A stretch of DNA of 64,000 nt from positions 1,364,001 through 1,428,000 of the forward strand of contig NZ_CP128477.1 in NCBI RefSeq assembly GCF_030369675.1, written 5' to 3'. The position numbers and the translations under genes were made by a program. The notes below the pieces were generated by a model that saw nothing but the letters and a program-made list of their open reading frames with translations, did no database searches and had not been told where the DNA came from. Source of the stretch: Peteryoungia algae (GTDB lineage Bacteria > Pseudomonadota > Alphaproteobacteria > Rhizobiales > Rhizobiaceae). Numbering within the stretch: position 1 is the stretch's first letter; each line of letters begins with the position of its first letter. Below are positions 8,652 to 16,493 of this stretch, in pieces.

Positions 8652-8755
8652 GATCGTCTTCCTGTTGTTCTAGAACGAGATGACAGCGGCCGCAGCCACT
8701 GTCCTTGTTTCCACCCTTACGCCGGGGATCGTGGCGGGCTCAAGGCCGCCTTTGG

Positions 8756-10123
8756 TCACGCCCGCTCGAAGCCGCGCGCAACCTCCCAGTCCGTGATTCG
8801 GCGATCATATTCTTCCTGTTCCCACTCCGCTGCGCGAACGTAGTGATCGACCACGTCATCGCCAAAAGCGGCCCGCAGCATGGCCGAGCCGCGCAGCGTC
8901 TCTGCCGCCGCCCGCAACGTCCGGGGAATTTCGCGGGCGCCCTGCGCGCCATAGGCATCGCCTGAGAATTCCGGCTCGAGCGCCATCTTCTTCTCGATCC
9001 CGTCGATGCCGGCCGCCAGCAGCGCTGCCATGGCCAGATACGGATTGAGGTCCGAGCCGCCGACACGGCACTCGACGCGGATACCCTTGCTCGCCTCGCC
9101 GCACAAGCGGTAGCCGGCAGTGCGGTTATCTTTCGACCAGATCGCCTTCGTCGGCGCAAATGTGCCGGCAACGAAGCGCTTATAGCTATTGATGTAGGGC
9201 GCGAGGAAATAGGTGAAATCGCCGGCATGGGCAAGCAATCCGGCCATGTAATGCCGCATCACCTCCGACATTCCGTATTCGCCGTCCTTGTCGAAGAACA
9301 GTGGCGTCTTGCCGTCGGCAGACCACAGTGACTGGTGGATATGCGAGGAGGAACCAGCGGCGTTGTAGTGCCACTTTGCCAGGAAGGTGATGGCCTTGCC
9401 CTTCGACCAGGCAATCTCCTTGCAGCCATTCTTGATGATCACGTGCCGGTCGGCCATGGTGAGCACGTCGGCATAGCGGACATTGATCTCTTCCTGACCG
9501 GCGGAGGCCTCCCCCTTGGAATTCTCGACCGGGATGCCCGCACCCTGCAGACCCTTGCGGATCGCACGCATCACGCCCTCTTCCTTGGTGGTCTGGAAGA
9601 TATGGTAATCCTCGTTGTAGCCAGAGACCATCTTCAGGTCGCGATAGCCGGAAAGCCGCGCCTCGTCATAAGTCTGGTCGAAAAGGAAGAATTCGAGTTC
9701 GGTGGCCATGAAGGCCTTCATGCCCATGGCTTCCAGGCGGGCGACCTGCTTCTTCAGGATCGCGCGTGGCGAATGCGGCACTTCGGCATGGGTGGCATGG
9801 TCGAGCATGTCGCACAAAACGAGCGCCGTGCCTTCGAGCCAGGGGATGCGACGCAGCGTCGAAAGGTCGGGCTTCATGGTGTAGTCGCCATAGCCCTTTT
9901 CCCAGCTTGTTGCCTTGTAGCCGGACACGGTTTCCATCTCCATGTCGGTGGCGAGCAGATAGTTGCAGCTATGGGTTTCCTTCCAGGCGCTCTCGACGAA
10001 GAATTCGGCCTGAAAGCGCTTGCCCATCAAACGGCCCTGCATGTCGACCTGACACGCCAGAACCGTGTCGATGCGCCCCTCGGCGACGTCCTTTTTCAGA
10101 TCTTCGAATGTGTAAGTGGTCAT
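8756..10123 (-). CDS. Glutamine-synthetase-family ligase, probable gamma-glutamyl-amine synthetase (PuuA/IpuC-like)
   Basis: A 455-residue glutamine synthetase homologue. The ATP/metal-binding residues are recognisable: ATELEFFLFD (paired Glu), KGEASAGQEEINVRYAD (Glu ligands), SSSHIHQSLW (His), SYKRFVAGTFAPTKAIW (Arg) and RVECRVGGSDLNPYLAMAAL. Such paralogues, for example PuuA for putrescine, IpuC for isopropylamine and gamma-glutamylethanolamide synthetases, join an amine to the gamma-carboxyl of glutamate with ATP. The company of a TRAP transporter, two dehydrogenases and an amide hydrolase makes a catabolic amine ligase more likely than assimilatory GlnA. A GGGA site precedes the start. 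The amine itself is not determined. Confidence 0.88.
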   Translation of the reverse strand: MTTYTFEDLKKDVAEGRIDTVLACQVDMQGRLMGKRFQAEFFVESAWKETHSCNYLLATDMEMETVSGYKATSWEKGYGDYTMKPDLSTLRRIPWLEGTALVLCDMLDHATHAEVPHSPRAILKKQVARLEAMGMKAFMATELEFFLFDQTYDEARLSGYRDLKMVSGYNEDYHIFQTTKEEGVMRAIRKGLQGAGIPVENSKGEASAGQEEINVRYADVLTMADRHVIIKNGCKEIAWSKGKAITFLAKWHYNAAGSSSHIHQSLWSADGKTPLFFDKDGEYGMSEVMRHYMAGLLAHAGDFTYFLAPYINSYKRFVAGTFAPTKAIWSKDNRTAGYRLCGEASKGIRVECRVGGSDLNPYLAMAALLAAGIDGIEKKMALEPEFSGDAYGAQGAREIPRTLRAAAETLRGSAMLRAAFGDDVVDHYVRAAEWEQEEYDRRITDWEVARGFERA

Positions 10124-10172
10124 CTCGGTGTTCCCAGGGCGGCGATCGGCGCATGCCTCTTGTGTTTATGGA

Positions 10173-10198
10173 GGCGACCCGGCCGGAGCCGGATCGCC
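10173..10198 (-). promoter_or_regulatory. Intercistronic hairpin between dctP and the GS-like gene
   Basis: An 11-bp stem with one mismatch (GGCGACCCGGC / GCCGGATCGCC) and a 4-base loop lies 12 bases after the DctP stop codon, without a T tract. Hairpins in this place often protect the binding-protein mRNA segment and lower expression of the downstream genes. Confidence 0.55.
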
Positions 10199-10210
10199 AT
10201 GTCGGTTCAA

Positions 10211-11251
10211 TCAGCCGTAGCGGTAAGGCTTGCCGGCCTTTTCCATGTCGGAATTGTACTTCTTCAGGATCTCCACGACCTTGCCGGTGCGTGGCGTCTG
10301 CTTGGCGACCTCTTCCCAGAAGACATGCGCGGCATCCTCGACCGTCTTCCACTCGGCATCCGGGATGCTGGTGAGCTCCAGACGGCCACCTTCGGCACGA
10401 AGGCGTGCCTCGCCGCCCCAGTACCAGTGCAGGCGCTTGTAGTGGGAGCTGTCCATGCACATCTGCCACAAGGTCTGCAGATGCGGCGGCACCTCGGCCC
10501 AGCGGTCGGCATTGGCGAAGAACGAGCCTGCCCAGCCGCCGGAGACGTTGTTGGTCAGGAAGTACTTGGTCACGTCGACCCAGCCGGAGGTGAAGACCTC
10601 GGTGATGCCCGACCAGGCGATCGCGTCGATCTCACCGGTCTGCATGGCAACAGGTACGTCCTCGAACGGGATGGTGACTGGCACGACGCCGAACTGCGAC
10701 AGGAACTGGCCGGCCGTCGGGAAGGTGAAGACGCGCAGGCCCTTGAGGTCGTCGAGCTTGGTGATCGGTTTGTTGGTGGCGAAGTTGCACGGATCCCAGG
10801 CGCCGGCCGACAGCCACTTGACGCCGACTTCCGTATAAGCCTCGTCCCAGATCTCGGCCAGGCCGTACTCGTAGAACAGCGTCGGAACGTCGAGGCTGTA
10901 GCGCGAAGCAAACGGGAAGTAGCCACCGAAGACCTTGATGTCGACCGGCGAGTTCATCGAGTCATCGTCCGACTGGACGGCATCGATCGTGCCGGCCTGC
11001 ATGGCACGGAACAGTTCCCCCGTCGGAACCAGCTGATCGGCGGTGTAGAGCTGGATTTCCATCTCGCCGTTTGCTGCCTTGTTGAAGGCATCGACCGCCG
11101 GGCGGATGACGAATTCGGCGAGCGCTGCACCGGCATAGGTCTGCAGTCGCCAGGTGATCTTGGCATTCTGGGCTTTGACGTAAGGCGCGGCCAGAACGGC
11201 GGGGGTCGCCATGGCGGCCGTCTTCAGGAATGAACGTCTGCTGTTGGTCAT
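10211..11251 (-). CDS. dctP: TRAP transporter solute-binding protein, DctP family, Tat-exported
   Basis: A 346-residue periplasmic binding protein. The N-terminus MTNSRRSFLKTAAMATPAVL has a twin-arginine motif (residues 4-10) followed by a hydrophobic stretch and cleavage near PYVKAQ. The body matches the DctP family, including the substrate-carboxylate-binding region around GLRVFTFPTAGQFLSQFG. The start at 11249-11251 has an AGAGGGAAA site; the upstream in-frame ATG gives a poorer leader. It delivers substrate to the DctQM permease encoded just before it. TRAP systems carry carboxylates and zwitterions, so a zwitterionic or gamma-glutamyl-linked substrate is possible. Confidence 0.93.
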   Translation of the reverse strand: MTNSRRSFLKTAAMATPAVLAAPYVKAQNAKITWRLQTYAGAALAEFVIRPAVDAFNKAANGEMEIQLYTADQLVPTGELFRAMQAGTIDAVQSDDDSMNSPVDIKVFGGYFPFASRYSLDVPTLFYEYGLAEIWDEAYTEVGVKWLSAGAWDPCNFATNKPITKLDDLKGLRVFTFPTAGQFLSQFGVVPVTIPFEDVPVAMQTGEIDAIAWSGITEVFTSGWVDVTKYFLTNNVSGGWAGSFFANADRWAEVPPHLQTLWQMCMDSSHYKRLHWYWGGEARLRAEGGRLELTSIPDAEWKTVEDAAHVFWEEVAKQTPRTGKVVEILKKYNSDMEKAGKPYRYG

Positions 11252-11284
11252 GTTGTTTCCCTCTGTTCTTCGTTTCACTTGAAG

Positions 11285-11309
11285 CCCGCAGGACCTGAGG
11301 TCCGGCGGG
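11285..11309 (-). promoter_or_regulatory. Intercistronic hairpin between dctM and dctP
   Basis: CCCGC-a-GGACC-tga-GGTCC-g-GCGGG forms a near-perfect stem of 10 bp with a tiny loop in the 105-base gap between dctM and dctP. There is no T tract. It may act as an mRNA processing or stability element allowing more DctP than permease. Confidence 0.5.
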
Positions 11310-11356
11310 TAGTCCTGGTGCCGGGCCCGTTTGCCGAGCCTCTTGTCATTCGAACG

Positions 11357-12706
11357 CTAGCCTCTGAGATAGATCTGGCTTGGCAACCATGTGGCGATCT
11401 GCGGGAAGATCATGATGATCACCATGCCGAACAGCATGATCAACACAAAAGGTACCACAGAACGGTAGATGTCGATCAACCGGAAGTCGGGCGGCGCCAT
11501 CGCCTTCATGAGGAAGAGATTATAGCCGAAGGGCGGGGTCATGTAGGCGATCTGGCAGGTGATCGTGTAGAGCACACCGTACCAGATCAACGCGTTGTCG
11601 ACGCCCAGATCGAGCTTCCCGACCAGGGGGATGTAGAGCGGTGCGACGATGACAAGCATGGCCGTATCGTCGAGGAAGGCTCCCATCACCAGGAACGACA
11701 GCTGCATCATGATCAGGATCTGCCACGGGGTAAGACCGATATCGTTGACCAGCAGGTTCTCGATTGCCCTGACGGCACCCAGCCCATCGAACACGGCGCC
11801 GAAGCAGAGCGCAGCCAGGATGATCCACATGAACATGCAGGAGATGCCGAGCGTCTGCTCCAGCACCCGGTTCCAGACCGCCTTCGTAAGACGCCCCTTG
11901 AACCAGGCCGCAAAGAGTGCCCCCAGCGCGCCGACTGCCGAACTCTCGACGAGGCTGGTAATGCCCATCAGGAAGAGCCCCATCATCAGGAAGAAGATGA
12001 GGAACGGCAGGATGCCGGCCTGCAGCAGCTTGAGCTTCTCGCGCATCGGCATGTCACGCTCTTCCTTGGGAAGGGCGGGACCGAGCGCGGGATTGAGACG
12101 GCAGCGGATGATGATGTAGATGCAGAATAGCGTCGCGAGCAGCAGCCCCGGGAAGACGCCTGCAAGCCAGAGCTGGCTCACCGGCTGGCGCGCGATCATG
12201 CCGTAAAGCACGAGCACCACGCTCGGCGGGATCAGGATGCCGAGCGAGCTACCCGCCTGTATGACACCGGAGACCATGATCTTGTCGTAGCCGCGGCGCA
12301 AAAGCTCCGGCAGCGCAATCGACGCGCCGATCGCCATGCCGGCAACCGACAGACCGTTCATCGCCGAGATCACGACCATCAGCCCGATCGTTCCCACGGC
12401 GAGACCGCCCGGCATGCCGCCGAACCAGACGTGAAAGGCCTTGTAGAGATCTTCCGCAATGCCGGATTCCGAGAGCATGTAGCCCATGTAGATGAACAGC
12501 GGCAGCGTCAGCAGCGGATACCACTTCATCAGCTTCATGCCGGCCGAGAAGCCCATTTCGAAGCCGCCATTGCCCCAGAGCACGGCGGCCGCCACGACCC
12601 CGACGAAACCGATGGTCGCGAACACACGCTGCCCTGTCAGCATCGACATCATCATCGACGAGAACATCAGGAGCGCGATCATTTCGTAGCTCAGGAAATC
12701 AGTCAT
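11357..12706 (-). CDS. dctM: TRAP transporter large permease subunit, DctM family
   Basis: A 449-residue, highly hydrophobic protein with many membrane helices of the DctM/SiaM type, for example LLTLPLFIYMGYMLSESGIAEDLYKAF, GSSLGILIPPSVVLVLYG and FLVMGAFLDDTAMLVIVAPL. This is the sodium- or proton-coupled translocation subunit working with DctQ and DctP. Its start overlaps the dctQ stop codon in an ATGA junction, showing coupled translation. Confidence 0.95.
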   Translation of the reverse strand: MTDFLSYEMIALLMFSSMMMSMLTGQRVFATIGFVGVVAAAVLWGNGGFEMGFSAGMKLMKWYPLLTLPLFIYMGYMLSESGIAEDLYKAFHVWFGGMPGGLAVGTIGLMVVISAMNGLSVAGMAIGASIALPELLRRGYDKIMVSGVIQAGSSLGILIPPSVVLVLYGMIARQPVSQLWLAGVFPGLLLATLFCIYIIIRCRLNPALGPALPKEERDMPMREKLKLLQAGILPFLIFFLMMGLFLMGITSLVESSAVGALGALFAAWFKGRLTKAVWNRVLEQTLGISCMFMWIILAALCFGAVFDGLGAVRAIENLLVNDIGLTPWQILIMMQLSFLVMGAFLDDTAMLVIVAPLYIPLVGKLDLGVDNALIWYGVLYTITCQIAYMTPPFGYNLFLMKAMAPPDFRLIDIYRSVVPFVLIMLFGMVIIMIFPQIATWLPSQIYLRG

Positions 12707-13212
12707 GCAAGCGGCCTCCCCAAGGCAATGGCAAGGTCCTTGATGAAGATCGAGGTCGCCTGCAGGAAGGTGAGGACAATGCCGATCACCATGACGATCT
12801 TGATTGGCGCCATGTAGGGTGACCAGGAGGAATAGCTGGTTTCGCTATACTGCAGCGCGTAGGTCGTGCTCGACACACCGCCCCACAGAAGGAAGAACAG
12901 ATAGACGAACAGCATCATGATCGTGATCACGTCCACGATTGCCTTCGTCTTCGGCGACCAGCGGCCGTAGAGAAGATCCATGCGCACATGGCTGTCGAGC
13001 TGAAGCGAATAGGCACCGCCCAGGAGATAATAGCCGGCCATCACGAATTGCGCCAATTCCAGCGTCCAGCTCGCGGGCAGGAACAAGGTCTTTGAAATGG
13101 ATGAATAAAGAAGGATTCCCATCATGACGAAGACGCCATACATGACGATCCGCCCGACACGGCGATTGAAGGCGTCGACGACGCGCACATAGGTCTGCAG
13201 GGCTTGCGGCAT
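12703..13212 (-). CDS. dctQ: TRAP transporter small permease subunit, DctQ family
   Basis: A 169-residue membrane protein with four predicted helices (IVMYGVFVMMGILLY; AQFVMAGYYLLGGAYSLQLDSHVRMDLLYGRW; VDVITIMMLFVYLFFLLW; MVIGIVLTFLQATSIFI). The loop HVRMDLLYGRWSPKTKA is characteristic of DctQ. It precedes dctM with an ATGA overlap. The ribosome-binding site is weak (GGTGG). Confidence 0.92.
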   Translation of the reverse strand: MPQALQTYVRVVDAFNRRVGRIVMYGVFVMMGILLYSSISKTLFLPASWTLELAQFVMAGYYLLGGAYSLQLDSHVRMDLLYGRWSPKTKAIVDVITIMMLFVYLFFLLWGGVSSTTYALQYSETSYSSWSPYMAPIKIVMVIGIVLTFLQATSIFIKDLAIALGRPLA

Positions 13213-13318
13213 CAGGCCACCGCCGGCCCGGACCGCTTCCGCAGTCCTCGTTTCATCATCTCGTAGGCCGGCATCCGTTCCCTCATTGATTTTTGGTTTT
13301 CGCGGCGGCTGGACGTCT

Positions 13319-14089
13319 TTATGTGACCCTTTGGAGCCCCCCGGAAATCAACTCCGCGAGATAGGAGGAGATTGCCTCGATCCCCGCAACGTCTTCCACG
13401 AGGTCATTGCGAACCTCGATCATCACATTGGCGAAGCCCTGCGGGACGGCATGCAGACGAAGGGTATGGGTCACGCCATCCTCTGGACCGTAAGGAGTGT
13501 TCCGCTCCACCCGATAGGGACCGCCTGAGGCAGCATCGAGCATGGCATCAGCAAGACGGGCATCAATGTCGTGCAGGATGCCGATCTCGACGTCCCTCCG
13601 CTTGCCGAAATAGACCGGCGTGAACGTATGAACCGTCACCACGACCGGCCGCTGCCCCTCATCCTGGAGACGCGCGATCTCGCTCGAAATCCGGTCATGG
13701 AAGGGAATGTAGAGCGCTGCCGTCCGGGCATAGCGCTCTGCCGGGCTCAACTCGCGATTGCCGGGGATCTCGTAGATCTCGCTCTTTTCCGGCATGGCTG
13801 CCGGTGATTCCGGCGGGCGGTTGCAGTCATAGATCAACCGCGAGAAACGTTGATGCACGAGCAAGCCATCAAGCTTCTCGGAAAGACGACGAGCAATGGC
13901 AAGGGCGCCTGGATCCCAGGCGATATGGCTGGACAAGGCCTCGGCCGACAGTCCGAGGTCACCAGCTGAGGCAGGCAGCGCAGATGAGGCGTGTTCACAA
14001 ACGAGCACGATCCCGCTGCGCGCCGTCGCATTTTCCAACGCGACCGCGTCATCTTCCGACGATGTCAGGATCTCCGACCTCAAGAGCAT
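13319..14089 (-). CDS. N-formylglutamate amidohydrolase family protein, probable gamma-glutamyl-amide hydrolase of the operon
   Basis: About 256 residues. The family signatures VLVCEHASSALP, HIAWDPGALAIARRLSEKLDGLLVHQRFSRLIYDCNRPPESP and VTVHTFTPVYFGKRRDVEIGILHD contain the metal-binding Glu/His residues expected for a zinc-dependent peptidase-fold amidohydrolase. The start at 14087-14089 is chosen with GGGGGA upstream; the frame is open to 14188, but that part overlaps the presumed promoter. It is the first gene of the operon. N-formylglutamate hydrolases belong to histidine catabolism, but no hut gene is nearby. Cleavage of a gamma-glutamyl amide formed by the GS-like enzyme is the context-based alternative. 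Confidence 0.8.
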   Translation of the reverse strand: MLLRSEILTSSEDDAVALENATARSGIVLVCEHASSALPASAGDLGLSAEALSSHIAWDPGALAIARRLSEKLDGLLVHQRFSRLIYDCNRPPESPAAMPEKSEIYEIPGNRELSPAERYARTAALYIPFHDRISSEIARLQDEGQRPVVVTVHTFTPVYFGKRRDVEIGILHDIDARLADAMLDAASGGPYRVERNTPYGPEDGVTHTLRLHAVPQGFANVMIEVRNDLVEDVAGIEAISSYLAELISGGLQRVT

Positions 14090-14130
14090 GCTGCAAATTC
14101 CCCCGAGCCTCGAGGGCCCTTTATCATTCC

Positions 14131-14186
14131 GAAGAGAATTCTTCACCAATGGGCGACTGTCAATCCACTTCTGAAAAATTCTCTTC
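14131..14186. promoter_or_regulatory. Paired inverted 14-bp boxes, candidate RpiR operators with overlapping promoter elements
   Basis: GAAGAGAATTCTTC at 14131-14144 is itself nearly palindromic. GAAAAATTCTCTTC at 14173-14186 is the inverted copy with one mismatch, and the two centres are 42 bases apart, about four helical turns. On the minus strand a TTGACA (14158-14163 complement) lies between them, with the first box about where a -10 would be. This layout fits a dimer- or tetramer-binding repressor/activator such as the RpiR protein encoded divergently. The assignment to RpiR is inference. Confidence 0.55.
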
Positions 14187-14195
14187 AAAGGCCGG

Positions 14196-14224
14196 TTGAC
14201 TCATTTGTGACAGCGAGGCTTAAT
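14196..14224 (+). promoter_or_regulatory. Possible sigma70-type promoter for the rpiR-like gene
   Basis: TTGACT at 14196-14201, a 17-base spacer, and CTTAAT at 14219-14224 lie about 50 bases before the regulator's start. The -35 is good and the -10 poor. Found by eye only. Confidence 0.3.
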
Positions 14225-14274
14225 CCGGAAAACGCTGGCGCTAGACCGGCTTGAGGGGAGTCCATCGGTCCTTG

Positions 14275-15144
14275 ATGAACGCATCGACGACGGTGTCGGA
14301 CGTGATTCATGCCCATTTCGACGGGCTGACGCGTGCCGAACGACAACTGGCCGAGAGCCTGTTGCTGAACTACCCTGTCTCCGGACTGGGCAGCATCACG
14401 ACCGTGGCCGAAAATGCCGGTGTGTCGACCCCGACGGTTGCCCGCATGGTGCAGAAACTGGGTTACAAGGGGTATCCGGAGTTTCAGGCGCATCTTCACC
14501 AGGAGCTCGAGGCGACGATCTCCAACCCGATCGCCAAGCACGATCGCTGGGCGGCAAACGCCCCAAACCGCCATATCCTCAATCGCTTTGCCGAAGCCGT
14601 GATGGCCAATCTGCGAGCCTCTTTGGGCGAATTGCGCACGGCGACCTTCGATGAAGCTGCCCGCCTGATCGGAGACCGCCATCGCAGCGTCTATTTCGTC
14701 GGCGGACGCATCACGGGCGCACTGGCCGAATACTTTTTCACGCATATGCAGGTCATCCGCCCGCGAACGACCCTGATGTCGTCAAATGCCAGCTCCTGGC
14801 CACAACATGTCCTGAACATGCAGGACGGTGACGTTCTCGTGATCTTCGACATCAGGCGCTACGAGGCCGATCTGACCACTCTGGCCGAGGTCGCGCGCGC
14901 CAATGGCGTGCAGATCATTGTCTTCACGGACCAGTGGATGTCGCCCGTGACACAGCATACCAAGCACAGTTTCAAGCTTCATATCGAGGCACCGTCGGCC
15001 TGGGACAGCTCGGTGGTGACGCTGTTTGTCGTCGAAGCCTTGATCGAAGCGGTGCAGAGCTCGTCCTGGGATGAGACTCGCGAACGCATGAATACCCTCG
15101 AAGGTCTGTTTGAACAGGCGCGCCTGTTCAGAAAGCCCGGCTGA
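14275..15144 (+). CDS. MurR/RpiR family transcriptional regulator (HTH + SIS domain)
   Basis: About 289 residues. The N-terminal RpiR helix-turn-helix covers roughly residues 5-80 (LTRAERQLAESLLLNYP, then VAENAGVSTPTVARMVQKLGYKGYPEFQ). A SIS sugar-isomerase-fold ligand domain follows at about 125-260 (SVYFVGGRITGALAEYFFTHM, DVLVIFDIRRYEADLTTLAEVARANGVQIIVFTD). The start at 14275 is preferred; GGGGAG lies rather far upstream, and TTG codons at 14251 and 14272 are alternatives. It is divergent from the seven-gene amine/TRAP operon and co-directional with the ABC operon, so it could control either or both. Although SIS domains usually sense phosphosugars, several RpiR proteins control amino-acid and amine pathways. 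Confidence 0.92.
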   Translation: MNASTTVSDVIHAHFDGLTRAERQLAESLLLNYPVSGLGSITTVAENAGVSTPTVARMVQKLGYKGYPEFQAHLHQELEATISNPIAKHDRWAANAPNRHILNRFAEAVMANLRASLGELRTATFDEAARLIGDRHRSVYFVGGRITGALAEYFFTHMQVIRPRTTLMSSNASSWPQHVLNMQDGDVLVIFDIRRYEADLTTLAEVARANGVQIIVFTDQWMSPVTQHTKHSFKLHIEAPSAWDSSVVTLFVVEALIEAVQSSSWDETRERMNTLEGLFEQARLFRKPG

Positions 15145-15291
15145 GGAACAACTGTCGACATGGAGGACCGATTTACCGGAGACGGACATCAGCTCGGAAA
15201 CAAAGAAAGCTGGCCCCGTCAACCGTCATATAACGATAACACAGCGCACCTAAGTCAACCGCATCGCTGCCAACCTCAGAGGAGAACTACA

Positions 15292-16395
15292 GTGAACAAT
15301 CTTCGCAAAATCCTGTCGATGACGACCGCCCTCGTCATGGCGAGCTCCGCCGTCGCTTATGCCGAACCGAGTGCCGAGCTGATTGAAGCTGCCAAGAAAG
15401 AAGGCATGCTGACCACGATCGCCCTGCCCCACGACTGGTGCGGCTACGGCGCCGTGATTGACGGCTTCAAGAAGAAGTACCCGGAAATCACCGTCAACGA
15501 ACTGAACCCCGACGCGGGCTCGGCCGACGAAGTCGAAGCCATCAAGGCCAACAAGGACAACAAGGGTCCGCAGGCTCCTGACGTTGTCGACGTCGGTCTC
15601 GCCTTCGGCCCGCAGATGAAGGCCGAAGGCCTGCTGCAGCCCTACAAGGTCTCGACCTGGGACGAAATCCCGGAGAACGTCAAGGACGCCGATGGCCACT
15701 GGTACGGCGACTATTACGGCGTCATGTCGCTCCTGGTGAACAAGGACCTCGTGACCAACACGCCGGCTGACTGGTCGGACCTTCTGAAGCCGGAATACGC
15801 CGGTCAGGTCGCGCTCGCCGGTGACCCGCGCGCTTCCAACCAGGCCATCCTCGGCGTTCTCGCCGCCGGCATGGCAAGCGGCGCTGCCGCTGGCAAGGAG
15901 GCCGGTGAAGCCGGTCTCAAGTACTTCGGCGAAATGAACAAGGGCGGCAACTTCGTTCCGGTTATCGGCAAGTCCGGCACGCTGGCACAGGGTGCCACCC
16001 CGATCGTCGTCATGTGGGACTACAACGCTCTCGCCGCCAAGGACACACTCGCCGGCAACCCGCCGGTCGAAGTCGTCGTTCCCGCTTCGGGCGTCCTGGC
16101 CGGCGTCTACGTTCAGGGCATCTCGGCCTACGCGCCGCACCCGAATGCTGCCAAGCTGTGGATGGAATACCTGTATTCCGACGAAGGTCAGCTCGCCTGG
16201 CTGAAGGGCTATTGCCACCCGGCCCGCTTCAACGCCATGGTCAAGGCAGGCAAGGTTCCTCAGGAGCTGCTCGACGCTCTGCCGCCGGCTGAATCCTACG
16301 AAAAGGCATACTTCCCGACGCTGGAAGAAGTCGACGCCAACAAGGCCGCCGTTGTCAGCGGCTGGGATAGCGTCGTCGGCGCCAACGTTCAGTAA
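15292..16395 (+). CDS. ABC transporter substrate-binding protein (iron/polyamine/phosphonate class)
   Basis: A 367-residue periplasmic binding protein starting at GTG 15292 with an ideal AGAGGAG site. Residues 1-23 form a Sec signal peptide (ILSMTTALVMASSAVAYA). The fold is that of cluster D bacterial extracellular solute-binding proteins such as FbpA, PotD and AEP-binding proteins: TTIALPHDWCGYGAVIDGFKKKYP, PDVVDVGLAFGPQMKAEGL, YYGVMSLLVNKDLV, and TPIVVMWDYNALA. The first gene of an operon with two permeases and an ATPase. The substrate is uncertain; the set resembles Fe3+, putrescine/spermidine and 2-aminoethylphosphonate importers. Confidence 0.9.
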   Translation: MNNLRKILSMTTALVMASSAVAYAEPSAELIEAAKKEGMLTTIALPHDWCGYGAVIDGFKKKYPEITVNELNPDAGSADEVEAIKANKDNKGPQAPDVVDVGLAFGPQMKAEGLLQPYKVSTWDEIPENVKDADGHWYGDYYGVMSLLVNKDLVTNTPADWSDLLKPEYAGQVALAGDPRASNQAILGVLAAGMASGAAAGKEAGEAGLKYFGEMNKGGNFVPVIGKSGTLAQGATPIVVMWDYNALAAKDTLAGNPPVEVVVPASGVLAGVYVQGISAYAPHPNAAKLWMEYLYSDEGQLAWLKGYCHPARFNAMVKAGKVPQELLDALPPAESYEKAYFPTLEEVDANKAAVVSGWDSVVGANVQ

Positions 16396-16411
16396 GGCCT
16401 GATCTTGAGGA

Positions 16412-16443
16412 GCCGCCCCGGCCTTTTGCAAGGTCGGGGCGGC
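16412..16443 (+). promoter_or_regulatory. Strong intercistronic hairpin after the binding-protein gene
   Basis: A 14-bp stem with one G-U pair and a TTGC loop starts 16 bases after the stop codon. It is followed by ACCTTCGTTTT rather than a clean T run, so partial termination or 3'-end stabilisation of the binding-protein mRNA is likely before the permease genes. Confidence 0.65.
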
Positions 16444-16493
16444 ACCTTCGTTTTAAGAAGATCCGTGCCGACACGGACAGAGGGGCAGACGGA

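Noticed and set aside
7287..8843. A 518-codon plus-strand open frame antisense to the aldehyde dehydrogenase gene
   Set aside because: It mirrors the codon bias of the real gene, whose motifs are unambiguous.
9335..11233. A 632-codon open frame on the plus strand
   Set aside because: It lies wholly antisense to the GS-like and dctP genes, has no family features and no ribosome-binding site. Long antisense frames are expected in GC-rich genes with strong third-position bias.
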